Shown piece after piece: positions 43,975 to 55,182 of a stretch of DNA of 64,000 nucleotides (position 1 is its first letter; each line of letters starts with the position of its first letter). The stretch comes from Phytophthora sp. 'mugwort' (taxonomy: Eukaryota > Oomycota > Peronosporomycetes > Peronosporales > Peronosporaceae): the NCBI GenBank assembly GCA_033558025.1, contig JAUCEF010000007.1, positions 2,418,001 to 2,482,000 on the forward strand, read 5' to 3'. The position numbers were made by a program, and so were the translations under genes. Below the pieces are notes generated by a model that was given only the letters and a program-made list of their open reading frames with translations, was not told the origin of the DNA and searched no databases.

Positions 43975-45850
43975 CTAAAGCTCGAACACCTTGGCAAACA
44001 CGTTGAGCTCTTCCTTGGCTTCGGTGTCATCGTCGGCGCCGATCGAGAAGAGCGCGTTGCAGGGCTGGAAAGCGAGCGGAACTTTTCCCTTCTCTTTACG
44101 CTTCAGCTGCTTGTCGAAAAGGCTCTTGTAAGTAATCTCCATGCTTTCATCGACGTCAACAAATTGGTGGCGCAGCTTCTCCTCAAACATCCGCGCTTTC
44201 AGTACAACGTCGGCATTGTAGTGATGCTTCATTGTGTACAGCTCCCATAGAGAACTTTGCAAGGCATTGCACTTGATCGGGTCCAGTTCATCGTTAATGA
44301 AAGGGTCATGGCCGTCCTTCAGCACCAACTCCATCTTCACGTTGGACAATTTCTTTGCTGCAGCATCGACAGCAGAACCACTTGACAGTTCTTCGCGCCG
44401 CTTTGCAGCCTTTTCTGCCGCAGTGAACGCACCGGTGCGGTGGATGAGCTGTAGACACTCCTTGTGACGCAATATCAAGTTGTACACCATCGGTATAATG
44501 AAGAGGATAGCGCCAGGCTCGGCCGTCAGCGCACTGCGTGATAACCGCTTGGCGAAAGCTGCGACTGTGTATGCTGGCAAGTGCGTAGACGACAGGAAGA
44601 GGCTCAGCAGACCAAAAAAGCGGTCACGCTGTTTAGCAGAATACAATGACGGATCATCCAGCAGCGCGTAGAGCTTATTGTAGAAATCCGGCGAGTCGAA
44701 GTTGTAATCCTGAATAAGGATGAACAGACTGTTCAATGCCAGCAGACTCGTGACTCCACCGATGCTGTACGAGTCCGTAAGAAAGTCTGCGAGCAGCAGC
44801 GGGTTCACAAGGTGCGGCATGATCTCGTCAGGGAGCTGCACCAGCACCTTCTTGTAGGAAGCTTGCGGCAGCTTGTGACGCAACACGGCAATCCACGCCA
44901 GACTGAAGGCATGCTGATGCTGCTTTACGTTGCGCAGACCCTTTGCTTTTTTCATCTTCTCCGCGTTCGGATCTGACGTAGCCTTCCGCTTCACTCCAGC
45001 AGTCGCAAGCACCTCTTCCTCGTCATCGTCATCGCTCTCATCATCGCTGCTCACCAATTCCTGCTCCGACAGGATTGTGTCCTTCGGCTCCACCAGGAAT
45101 GACGTGATTTCCTCTGCGTCGTACGGCATCTGCACCATCCCCAGCATTCGCAGCGCGTTGGCAACCAGCGTTAAGTCCTCAGCCTCGTCCTTCTTTGAGT
45201 GCGCGTTGTCCAGGACTTGTGCCAGGTTCTTCAGCTGCCCACATAAAGAACATTCCAATCATCAGTCTTTCTACAATAATTACCCGTCCAGTCTGTTATT
45301 TTTTTACAGCCTGTACCATGTAGTACTGGACGTCCATGTAGGCGCCGACGTATTCGCCCTTGAACACGCTGGCCAGGTCTCCCTTAAGCTTCTCTGTCGT
45401 CGCCAGCTCGTGCACCACTCGCGTGAAAGTCTCGTTACCAAAAGCGGGTACGTTTCCTCCTCGTATCTCGCCCTCACGAGAGATGAACTCCATGAGCGTG
45501 CGCAGCGCTCCGACGCGCAGGTTACTGTTCGCCTGTGCGTCACCCAGCCACTGCAACATCTCCTTGATGAAGTTCACATAAACGTCCCAGAGCCATCGGC
45601 AGAACTTGTCGATGGCCTGCGAGTCCGCGCCCTTGGCCTTTTTGGACGCCTTCTCCTCTTTGGCTTTGGGCTTAAGGTCGCCCTTTTCCAAGAAGAAGAG
45701 CAGCACGCGCCGCATGCTCTGCATGGCCGCCTGCGCCACCGCCTTGTCGCTGTGTTGCAGCGCTTTCACCACCTTAGGCAGCTCGTTAATCTGCTTGACA
45801 TCCTCCTTGATCTTGGCCTCCAGCTGCTTGATCTCCGCCGCACTCGTCAT
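43975..45850 (-). CDS. NOC4: NOC4-like nucleolar complex protein (CBF/Mak21 family)
   Basis: Two exons on the minus strand, 45850-45308 and 45234-43975, joined across a 73-bp GT-AG intron, giving 600 aa. Noc4 works with Nop14 in nuclear maturation of the small ribosomal subunit. The N-terminus (MTSAAEIKQLEAKIKEDV) is helical. An acidic stretch, SSDDESDDDDEEE, and a basic one (KRKATSDPNAEKMKKAKG) lie in the middle. The CBF/Mak21 region covers about residues 300-460 and includes ADFLTDSYSIGGVTSLLALN, SLFILIQDYNFDSPDFYNKL and GAILFIIPMVYNLILRHKE, which are typical of Noc4 rather than Noc1 or Noc3. The C-terminal HDPFINDELDPIKCNALQSS also fits. Its start faces the zinc-finger gene, about 450 bases away, so the two may share a promoter region. 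Confidence 0.92.
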
Positions 45851-46302
45851 GGTCGTCTAAAGCTTTTCGGGATTGATCACCCCGCCGCGACCACACTATT
45901 GACTGGAGGAGCGAAACCAAAAAAACGCTAGGACATCGGCCAATCAATGTGAAGTTTGACATTAAGCAGGATGCCAAAACCGAATTAACCGCGGCAAATG
46001 GCTTCGGCCAAATGTTAAAATATGCTGTAACCTATTGATTGGAAAGCATGTCCTGTAAAATAACATATACCAGTACATTGTTTGGCATACTAGTTGGGAA
46101 CATTTCTGCCAATGATACGACGTAATATGCCGCGCCAATTGAGAGCACACACTCGTAACGGAGAAGAAGAACGTGTTGATCCGTCCGGACTCCGCCCGGG
46201 GCCACTTCACGATCGAAACAGAGCCTACACCGCGTTCTTAGAACCCAGCTACCTCATCTACCACTAGCCCTTTTCTCGACCGTTCATCGCTTGAACTAAG
46301 TC
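45851..46302. promoter_or_regulatory. Divergent intergenic region between NOC4 and the zinc-finger gene
   Basis: 452 bases between two start codons pointing away from each other. It must contain both promoters. No TATA box or clear initiator motif could be fixed by eye. Confidence 0.5.
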
Positions 46303-47906
46303 ATGGACGCCTCCGACGAGCGCGAGAATGATTATCTACGCTTCCTACGTGGCATGCGGGCGGACGACACCAACATACAGGCTCCCATGCGTGCGTAGCA
46401 GCATAAGCTTATTTTGCACTATGCTTCAATAGGCAGCGGGCTACAGATGTTGTACTCACCGCATTGTGCGTTTATTCGGCGGCTGTAGCTGATCTGTCGA
46501 CGACACAGTCCTCGGAACTGGACTTTCGCACTTCGTTCGTGGGGCCCGACGGGCTGCCGGAAATCGATCATGACGGAGCCGAGTTCGCTAGGATGCTGCT
46601 AGCTCAGGCTGAGCAGGAGCACAAGGACACGGACACGGAAGCTGAAGAAGCTGTCGCTGCAGCTCACGCTGAGGCGGAGGAGGCTGCTGCTGCGGTTAAC
46701 AGCATGCTGCCGGCGCGTGCACGAGCAGAGGAGAGTCAAGGTCGACGTTCTTTAACGGCTATGGCTCCTAAACCGACCGATCACTTCGTTCTGACCAAGA
46801 AAACTTGCAGATACTACAACAAAGAACGCGAAAGGTGTAAACGTGCTGCGACCGGACTAGATGGACGCTGCGCTATCCACAAGCTGAGCCAGTTCTGCAA
46901 ACAACCTAAGTGCAACAAGTTTAACCAGGGAAATGGATATTGTATCAAACATGGCGGTGGCAAGAAATGCAAGCAGGAAGGATGCGAAAAGCAGGTTCAA
47001 GGCTACGGCTACTGCTCTGGCCATGGGGGAAAGCCTCTGTGTCCTATTGAAGGTTGCGGAAACAAGAGAATGGAAGGAGGGTGCGTACTTGAGCTGGGAA
47101 AATGTTGGGGATTGGACCAAAAGTACTTACATTTTTCAAATTTTGCCAGGTTTTGCAAGGCACACGGTGGCGGCAGATTCTGTCAGCACGAGGGCTGTAA
47201 GAAACGCGATATTGGCGGCGGCCTTTGCATCTCTCACGGCGGTGGCAAGAAATGCAATGCCAAGGAGTGTACGAAAGTGGATCGAGGTGGCGGTTTTTGC
47301 AAGGCCCACGGGGGCGGCAAGAAGTGCGACGCTGACAACTGCAAGAATTGGGCACTCGGCGGAGGCCTCTGCCCGGAGCACAAGGGACCCGGTAAACGTT
47401 GCAAAACGCTTGGATGCACCAAGTACGACCTTGGTGGTGGTCACTGTATTGCCCATGGTGGTGGTCGCAAGTGTATCATCGACGGGTGCGATAAGATTCG
47501 TCAGGTGAACAAACGATGTCGCGGCCACGGCGGTAAGGTCTTGTGCAGTGTCCCAAACTGCGATCGCGCCGCACAAAACCGAAAGCTTTGCAAGGCGCAC
47601 GGCGGCGCGAGGCTATGTCAACACGAAGGCTGCACTAACAAGCAGAAAGGCAAAGGCTTTTGCATTCGTCACGGGGGCGGGACAAGATGCAAAGAGGGAG
47701 GCTGCAGTGCGATCGAGCGAGGCGGTGGCTACTGCAAGGGCCACGGTGGCGGCAAGAAGTGTTCGTACACATACTGTAAAAAGTGGGTCGTTGGCGGCGG
47801 CTACTGCGATGACCATCTGGATCTGGAGCTATCCCATCAACCCGAAGAGATCTCCCGCATCGCGTCGACCTCATATCTAACCAGCGAGTCGGTCGCGACA
47901 ATCTAG
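46303..47906 (+). CDS. Tandem C-x4-C-x9-C-x2-H zinc-finger protein (WRKY19-like, no WRKY domain)
   Basis: Three exons: 46303-46390, 46489-47080 and 47150-47906, 478 aa. Both introns (98 and 69 bp) are GT-AG and keep the frame. The short first exon encodes MDASDERENDYLRFLRG. An acidic, Ala-rich region follows (AEEAVAAAHAEAEEAAAA). From about residue 130 there are 12 consecutive modules of about 24 residues, each C-x4-C-x9-C-x2-H followed by a Gly-rich HGGG and a basic pair, for example CNAKECTKVDRGGGFCKAH. Such modules occur in plant WRKY19 and in many oomycete proteins that lack the WRKY DNA-binding core; this protein also lacks it. Probably zinc-binding and nuclear; no function is established. 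The Ser-rich tail carries no further domain. Confidence 0.85.
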
Positions 47907-48060
47907 GATCGAACTCAGCGGTGCTAGCTAGCTCTGTCACCAGAGCTACAAGTTCCACCAAAACGTCGCACCAGTAGCATACCTTTGAGTAATACTAACT
48001 TTGTAGTTCATCCTATAATGTAGCCATTTCATCTAACTCCCCTATATTTAGTGCATTTGG

Positions 48061-48076
48061 GCTCATTTATCAGTGC
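48061..48076 (+). promoter_or_regulatory. Oomycete initiator element of the M14 carboxypeptidase gene
   Basis: GCTCATTTATCAGTGC agrees with the oomycete core-promoter initiator GCTCATTYYNCAWTTT in 11 of the first 12 positions. It lies 22 bases before the ATG at 48083. Transcription would start around 48063-48065 and leave a very short leader, which is normal in Phytophthora. Confidence 0.65.
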
Positions 48077-48082
48077 CACACC

Positions 48083-50806
48083 ATGCTCCGCCTCTGCCTG
48101 TTGCTTGCGCTATGGGGCGTGAGGCTTGTAGCTTCTACCTACGACTACCCGTCGTCACCCTCCATCAGCTACAAGACATATGCGGAGATGACCAAGTACC
48201 TACTGGAGCTCAACGCCACGTTCCCAGACGTCGTGCAGGTGTCGGTTGCCCAAGAAACGTACGGCCTGCCGTACCCCGAAGAGCTCCAGTGTATCATAAA
48301 CGATGAGACCAAAGCCACCGGACCTTGCAAGCACTTCGTAGTGCATCTGACCAACCACTCGACGCTTGCGAGCGACCCGGAAAGACCCGAGGTGTTCATC
48401 AGTGGAGCGCTCCACGGCAACGAACGCGTTGGTCCCAATGCGGCCGTTGAGCTCGTCGCCCTATTCGCACACGCCACTTCGAACTATGGCACGGATGATA
48501 AGGTGAAGCCAACGCTGGACACACAGAGATGGCTCAAGGAGCTCGTGAACACTAGGAACGTGCTAGTGACTCCAATGACCAACGCTTACGGTTACTCGCA
48601 CAACCATCGCGAGGAGTTGGCAGTGGACCCGAATCGAGACTACAATTATATGAGATCGGGCGCCGACTGCATGCAAACCATGACGTCTCGCGTAGTCAAT
48701 GAGATCTGGAGAGACCATATTTTCCAGTTGGCGGTGACTTTCCATGGCGGCACTCGAGCTGTGGCTTACGAGTGGGGATCTCCGGATCATTACCTTAACG
48801 GGGACGAGAAGAACCCGAGTGAGAAGTCTCCTGACCACATGGCACAGTTCCAGATTGGCAACACGTTGGCCAACTTTGCGGGTGTTTTTCCGGACGGAAA
48901 GCTCTACTCGACGGGAACAATGAACGACGTTGTGTACGGTGTTACAGGTACAGGTCGTTCTCATTAGGCAAAAAAAAATTGGGAAATTGTATTCTTAATA
49001 ATTGTAAAAATATGTTGTAGGTGGCATGGAGGATTGGGGCTACGCTGCGTCGTGGGAAAACCAGTTCTACGAGAAATCAGAGCCTTTTCAGCCCTGTGAG
49101 CCGACCACTTTTGGTGGGTATCCGAAGGAGAAGACTATCTACAATAACGCCACCCATCGGGCTTTCAATATGTTGGTGGAGACATCGAACGACAAGGAGC
49201 CTAAAGCAGCAGACTTGGGGAACTTCAAAGAGGTATACAAAGCAAACGTCGACTTCTTCCGAACTGAAGGAACCATGACTGAGTATATCGGCCACGTCCC
49301 GCGGAACATCCGCCTCGCGCTCATGATGATCGAGATGGTCCAGCCTCTGGTGCGGTGGGTAGACGCCGCAGGCTCGTCTCAAAGCCAAGAGTTGTTGAGT
49401 GCATTCCCTGCAGCGAGCCTGTACACTACAAGCGCAACACAAGTAACTGAGATGGGCTGTGGAGCGTTGGCGTGGGAGCGCAACCAGGTTGCGACGTGTA
49501 ACGTCTCCGAGTGCAGTGTGGTTAATTCAGCTCACTCTAAATTGCAGGTCGCGTGGGAGATGCTTGGCGCGCTCACTGTGGACAGCACTCATGTCCAGGT
49601 GTCTTCCAGTGAGACGTTCCAAGAAACTGCCATTTTGATGGAGACATCCACGCAGAAGGGGACCACTCGGCGATTTTATGAATTTGCGTCGAATTCCCCT
49701 CAAGCTGCGGCCGCTAATGCAGACACGATGGGGACGTCGCTCTTTGTTACGTGCTTGGATCTGGGTAATGTTACGGCGGACAAGCTGTACGTTCGAGCTG
49801 TATCAACTGTCGACCAGGTAAGCCAACGACCTCTGTTTCCATGTGCTTCGACTGCTGTCTGACGCGATGCTATTTTGTACATCAGGACTGGAAAAGACAA
49901 GGCACTGGTGACGATGCGCCCTCACCGCATGTGCTGCCGCAGTCGCACCTGGTAAATGCTCGAACGAACCCGGATTGGGACTTTGAGTGGAATGGTCATA
50001 GAGTAAAGGCTGCTCTCGAGTGGACTTCGCCGGTACGTGCAGTACCTTGTTTAGGTCAAGGATGAGGTACTAAGTTGATCTCTGTCTTGACTCGTTAGAT
50101 CCTCATTGTTGATATCGCAGAGAAATCTGAGCTGGCTGGTCCTTCGACAGGAACTACGGTCGAGTTACCTTCGTCGGATCCATCCGCATCATATTCTCAA
50201 AGTTCAACTGAGAGCGATAGCGACGACAGCGATGACGTCGAAGATCAACCAACAGTTGATAAAGAGCGCACGAAGGAAACCTCAGACGAAGACACAAATG
50301 AAGAAAGTGAAGACTCGAGTGATGAGGTTTCAGCTACGACTATGGCTCCATCTTCCGCCACCACAACAATTGAGCCTGCCAGTACTAATGCTGCAGACAA
50401 GGACGACATCGAATCGAACGAAGAAGAAAGCGAGGACAGTGGAGATGACGAGCAGGCTGGAACGACCGAGCCTTCTTCCGCTGAGACTACTCAAGACATC
50501 ACAGCTTTAGCTGCTAATGGTTCGGGCTTGGATGGCAAACCATCCTCGGGTTTGCTTCAGTTTGGGTACCTCATCATGAGCTCGTGCGCGATGGTCATCG
50601 TGCTCACCCTGGCATACCTCTATCGTCGTGTCTTCCGGCGTCCTCGTCAGCCTTACATGAACATCAGCAGTCTTGAACAGCCAACACGCGTCACCATCAG
50701 TAGCATCGACGACGAGGACTACGATGTGGATGATGAAGAGGACGACAATGATGGGGCAGGGCCACGGATCCCTCGTCATGCTCAATCGTCTCGAAGCGTG
50801 TTGTAG
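48083..50806 (+). CDS. Membrane-anchored M14 zinc carboxypeptidase
   Basis: Four exons: 48083-48947, 49021-49817, 49886-50032 and 50099-50806, 838 aa. Introns of 73, 68 and 66 bp have GT-AG ends. Residues 1-18 form a signal peptide (LRLCLLLALWGVRLVAS). The catalytic domain removes C-terminal amino acids: HGNERVGP has zinc ligands His111 and Glu114, DPNRDYNY holds the substrate-binding Asn-Arg (184-185), TFHGGTR has the third ligand His221, and FNMLVETSNDKEP contains the catalytic Glu342. GGMEDWGYAASWE is typical of the M14B-like group. A domain of beta-strand character follows. Then comes a long acidic, Ser/Thr-rich stalk, a membrane helix at about residues 758-778 (FGYLIMSSCAMVIVLTLAY), a basic stop-transfer (RRVFRRPRQ) and an acidic cytoplasmic tail. 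It should sit on the cell surface or in endomembranes with its enzyme outside. All catalytic residues are present. Confidence 0.92.
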
Positions 50807-50905
50807 CCATCTTCAACCTCACATGTCGCAGATTGCGTTCGTTATGTGTGCTACATATTACACCAGAGTGTCACTCCTACAGTATTAAATATCGCCAAGA
50901 CATTA

Positions 50906-51503
50906 ATGAACGACGCCAACTTGCCGCAATGCCTGTCGACCGTGCGTCTCCACGAGGTACTCTCCATCCATGCCGCCATTACGGTCAACTGCCTATTATC
51001 TCGACTAGCTCCTCTTAAGTTTCACCACACAAAGCCTCCCGATAGCGTCGTTATGTCCATTTTCCCACCAGTCTAACTCATCGTCATGTCCTCAGATGCT
51101 ACTGGACGGCACACTTGGAGAGCGTGAAGTGCTCGCGTTGGAGTCGAATCGACGTCTCGGCGGCAAGTACCGGGGCCTGAGGACCTGCGACGCGCAGTTT
51201 AACGCCATGCTCGACAGGGGACGTGCCGTCGCCAACCAGGAGGACGCAACGGACACAGACGCAGCCCCGCAAAAGCCTCCGCAACTGCTGTACGCCGAGT
51301 ACCTTTACTGCGCCAGCGGATCGCTGTGCCAGAAGCCGCTGCTGGAGTGGGCGGCCTGTGTCAAGTCGGTGCAGACTCAGCAGAAGGAGATCGGAGACTG
51401 CGCCCAGACCAAGAGGCTATTGGAGCGCTGTCTGCGCGGCAAAAGCGAGGAGCTGCTCCAAGCTTCGCAGCCGCAAGTGTTTCGACCCAACGCCACCCCA
51501 TAG
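50906..51503 (+). CDS. Twin CX9C (CHCH-type) protein
   Basis: Two exons, 50906-50956 and 51096-51503, 152 aa. The intron (139 bp) begins gtactc and ends tcctcag, joining in phase 0. The second exon itself starts with ATG (51096), so a 135-aa form starting there is an alternative. Cys95 and Cys105 (CQKPLLEWAAC) and Cys119 and Cys129 (CAQTKRLLERC) form two CX9C pairs, the helical hairpin of proteins imported into the mitochondrial intermembrane space by Mia40 and oxidised there. Two further Cys, at 48 and 89, lie upstream. No closer family match is evident to me; many such proteins assist respiratory-complex assembly. The gene is convergent with the delta-COP gene. Confidence 0.75.
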
Positions 51504-51743
51504 AACTAATAGAACGCGACGCACTACCCCGTCGCTCCACAAGAAAAACACTCATGTTTGCTTTGATTTGTATCTGTTTCTGGTTTAAGGCCACGCCATG
51601 GGGGTGCAAACATCACGCGATTCGAGTCAACGGTCGCACGTACGTGTTGTGATGGGAAACCTGCCAGGGAACGTATAACGCACGAGGCTGGCTGTACCCG
51701 TCAGCCCAGCAGCCAGAGCATGCTTGTCTTTCGCGGGGATTTT

Positions 51744-53783
51744 CTAAACAATCTGGTACGAGTCCGTGGAGAGCAGCTTCTCGAACCCAAACGGAATAGG
51801 CGAGCCGTCCTCGACCTTCTGAACAGCCTCCACTTGCACGTCGCTATACACGCTGCGCGAAAAGAACGAGACGGAGATGGGGAAAAACGCATCCAGGTTG
51901 TTGCCGCGAACCGTGAACTCCAGCGTGCCCGAGTTGTTGCTGTGCAATGCAAGTACGAAGAAGTTACGACACATAGGATATCACCATCTGCAACAAATGG
52001 CAAGTTACGTACGCAGAGCTGATATGGTCCTGATGCCAGAGGAGCGAGCCTTCGGCCGAATTGTGTTGGTACTGTCCGTCCACGCTGGCGACGCTCGGTG
52101 CGTCCGAGCCTCCGAGTGGAATTGCGATGTTCACGTTGTCCAGAACCATGTCGCGATCCAACGAATACTCGACACTCACATTCATCTTGCCGTTGCCTTC
52201 CTCTTCGGGCCAGCATGTAATGTTTAAAGGCAGCATCGACTCGTCCTGTGTTTTCAAACTCCACCTCAAGAACGCCACACGGGAAGTAGGGAAGGGCTTC
52301 GATGGATCCCGCAGAGCGAGCACCGAATCGCTGTCGTAGAGCTTCTTGTCCACCTTGGGATGCGTCTGGAAAGAAATGCCCTCCACGCCACCTGTGCGCA
52401 GCTTCAGACGACAACAGCCAGCACTCGGGTTGTTCACCGAAACGTACATGCTGCCCTTAACCTCCAACTGCTCTAGTGCACCGTCGCGGGTCAGCACCAC
52501 AGTCATCTTCTCCTCGACCACCGCGCCAATCGGATCATGGCTGACGGCAGCCGCCACCTCAGGCTTCTGCACGGCCTCAACAGCAGCACTCATCGGCGGG
52601 ATCTCCTTCAATCCGTCCTCAGCCACCATGGCATCCATGAACGACTTGCCGCCACTACCCAGACCCATGCCCTTGCTACTACTAGAGCTACCGAGCTTCA
52701 TACCAGCAGCCTTTGACGCTACCGGCTCTGGACGACTGTTGTATGAAGTCGGGGAGGTTGCGGCTGGTGAGCTGGGGCTGTTCATGAAGCTGTCACTGCT
52801 GCCGCCGCTTCGTGGGGACTTGAATGCATTGCTGAATGAGCTGCCAAACGAGTTCTGCGATCCGAATCCGCTGCCGCCCATGCCGGCACGCTCCAGCCGC
52901 GCCCGCTCGCGCTGTTCCTCCTTAATGCGCGCCGTGTGGCGCTTCATGTCGTCCTTAGCGGCTGCGCGCTTGCTTTCGAGAATCATGTTGTGCAGCTTCT
53001 CCTCGTGGCTCTCCATCTCCATGTTAACGCGGATTTGCGAGACGTTGATGTTCTCTGAGTGACCACCGGCCGTGATGAGCTCGTCGAAGCCGAAGACGAG
53101 CTCGAACTGCTTGTCACGGATGGACGTCTCAGTTAGCGGCGCGCAGATGTCGGGCACGAGCTTAGCAAGCAACTGGATCGTGTGCAAGTCCTCCACAATG
53201 TTGCTGGTCTTGTTGGTAATGATTAGAACAAAGAAGCTCTCCAGGGGCTGATACACGTAGCGCACACTCTCCGTATCAATGAACGTGTGCTCGCGCGAGC
53301 CGCTAGACAGCAGCTTGGGGAAGGCAGTCAGCAGACCCTGCAGTAGCGTAATAAAAAACACAGGATACAGGGATTAAACCCTGGATAAACCTTCATAGTG
53401 CTGCAGCTGGACCCACCCACCTCTAGACGAATCCGAGTGATCTCCACGAACTGGCGCGCCACGAGCACTATATACACGACAGGAAAACGCGGTGAGTGGG
53501 GAACACAGCCCAAGATACGCAGGAGATCTGCGTCGCACTGCTGGCGAGCCAATAGGGGGCTGCGCAGGGTTTACCTTTGCCATTTCGGGTCAGCAAGGAG
53601 GCCGAAAGCACCACCTACGCGACGTCAAGAGCCAAATAGCAACGCCCCAGAGCGAGTTAGCGAGTGGAGTGAATGGAAACAGATAGAGAAGACAATGCAG
53701 CGTCTCGGAGACGTGTTGGCGTAACGATGGCGACCCTGGCTGCGCGAGGAGAGCGACGCCAAGGCAACGAGGATACTCACCAT
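51744..53783 (-). CDS. Coatomer subunit delta (delta-COP, archain)
   Basis: Five exons on the minus strand: 53783-53781, 53614-53575, 53467-53421, 53337-52013 and 51939-51744, 536 aa. Delta-COP is part of the COPI coat that returns proteins from Golgi to ER. The start codon alone forms the coding part of exon 1 and is followed directly by the donor GTGAGT; exon 2 then begins VVLSASLLTRNGK. The N-terminal longin-like domain includes LVARQFVEITRIRLEGLLTA and VRYVYQPLESFFVLIITNKT. A coiled charged part (KRAAAKDDMKRHTARIKEEQ) and a Ser/Gly-rich linker follow. The mu-homology domain runs from about residue 280, starting near MTVVLTRDGALEQLEVKGSM, and ends with NNSGTLEFTV and FEKLLSTDSYQIV. Length fits the family (about 510-550). 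Confidence 0.93.
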
Positions 53784-54143
53784 TTTGCACAAAAGAATCC
53801 TTTCCTTATCTTGCGTCCCCCTCTTACATGTGTACGTGGAGCTCCGAGGGGATACGTTATTTTGTCCAATAAGAATCTATGCATCATTTTATTAAATAAG
53901 AATAACTCACGCGGTGCTTTCATTAGACGACATTAATTTATTTCCGCCAGTCAGATGCCTGCCTCACCCCTGGAGCCACCGGAGGACGCCAGATGATTGG
54001 ATTAACTTGCACTTCTGTCCCAGCCCTCACATAAAATATTTTTATTTACAATTTACAAGTTTTTATATAGTAAAATGTTATCGGTAGATGGGATATTTTG
54101 GGGTATCCTCCAAGAAACATGTTCATTAAAATAAGATAATGGG
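53784..54143. other. Spacer between delta-COP start and ZNF511-like stop
   Basis: 360 bases without a gene. It must carry the delta-COP promoter and leader and the 3' end of the ZNF511-like gene, both on the minus strand. Confidence 0.4.
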
Positions 54144-54984
54144 TCAGATTCTGCGTTTGCGACCGAAATGAATGCTCTTGGGAATGCGCAGCTCTCGCAT
54201 AGTCTGCTCGAGGTCCACCATGTCGACGTCTGTGCGGTCACTCGGAACTGCTTCGATATTGGCTTCGTCACCTGCGCATAACGCTTCTGCTCCTGCAACA
54301 ACTTGCATGCCAAAATCTTGAAGTTTAGCTTGCGCCAAGAATTTCTTCATCTTCTGTTGCCGCCTGCGTTTGCGAGCTTCACGCTTCTTGATGGTCTCAG
54401 CAGCAACAGAAACTTCCGACCAATTACCTCCCGCTCCATGCTTGGCACTAGCAGCTCCATTGCCTGGCTTCCCTTCTCCCTTCGGCTTTCGTCGATGGTC
54501 GATAGAGAACGACTCCGGGTACTGATGCACTTGGACCAAGTGTCGAGCCCGCTTGCTCTCGTGCTGAAAAGTCCTAGGACAACCGTCCACGAGGCAAACG
54601 TACATTGGCTTCTTTCTGGACAAAATCTTGAAAAAAGCGTCGTGGGTCTCACTGCACAAAGTCAGCAAAGGTTATGAATACTACAAGACATCTCCAACCT
54701 TCTGCCTCCTCACCTGATGTGGATGTCTACCAAACGTAAACTCAGGAACGACCTCGAACACTCTTGGCAAATATTGCGATGGATCCTAACAGCCGAAAAG
54801 AGCAGACTTTTAAGTTAAAAAAATACCTGCGCCTCCACAGCCCCACCCCGCCTGTATTTACGTACATGTCGTAGTGCTCCTCGTACGCTGCAATGGACTG
54901 AAAACTGATGTTGCAAGTCGTGAGCCGACATGTGATTGGCGCAGCTTGTTCTGCGCCATCCACCGCCTCTTCCAGCTGCACCAT
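54144..54984 (-). CDS. ZNF511-like C2H2 zinc-finger protein
   Basis: Exons 54984-54866 (5' end uncertain), 54785-54714 and 54651-54144, joined through GT-AG introns of 80 and 62 bp; 232 aa from the ATG at 54984. Three zinc fingers follow each other across exon borders. The first is CRLTTCNISFQSIAAYEEHY. The second, CQECSRSFLSLRLVDIH, is followed by ETHDAFF. The third is CLVDGCPRTFQHESKRARHL. The order and the ETHDAFFKILS link match vertebrate ZNF511, a nuclear protein of unclear role. The C-terminus is basic (KKREARKRRRQQKMKK) and ends SIHFGRKRRI. A further upstream exon (55182-about 55035; MEQVRELPNGKCTRKYSPEH) looks genuine. It is not joined here because no splice pair I can find keeps its frame with 54988. 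Confidence 0.82.
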
Positions 54985-54988
54985 AAAC

Positions 54989-55182
54989 CTGTAGCAACAA
55001 ATCCAGTAATGTCACCTATTGAAGCTGTAGGTTACTCCTAGGGAGTATTACAAGGCTGCCGTCGCACTCTGGCTCTTGATAATATTTGGTCGCCCACAGC
55101 CGTGTGCCGGCGTCGAAGAGTGGGTGCTCCGGCGAGTATTTGCGGGTGCATTTGCCGTTCGGGAGCTCCCGGACCTGTTCCA
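54989..55182 (-). other. Probable first exon of the ZNF511-like gene
   Basis: From the ATG at 55182 the minus strand reads MEQVRELPNGKCTRKYSPEH and then PLFDAGTRLWATKYYQEPEC. That resembles the EHP-F opening of ZNF511 proteins. A good donor (TAG/GTGACA, cut after 55016) would include an in-frame stop, and the frame needed by the next exon is not reached. Either a base is missing or an unusual splice site is used. Confidence 0.45.

Noticed and set aside
44930..45931. 333-codon plus-strand open frame
   Set aside because: It runs antisense to NOC4 across its intron; composition is that of a shadow frame.
47136..47600. Minus-strand frames rich in Ala/Val opposite the zinc-finger repeats
   Set aside because: The repeated modules create long open shadows in other frames; no independent motif.
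52346..53062. 238-codon plus-strand open frame
   Set aside because: Antisense to the Ser/Gly-rich linker of delta-COP, whose low complexity leaves the other strand open.
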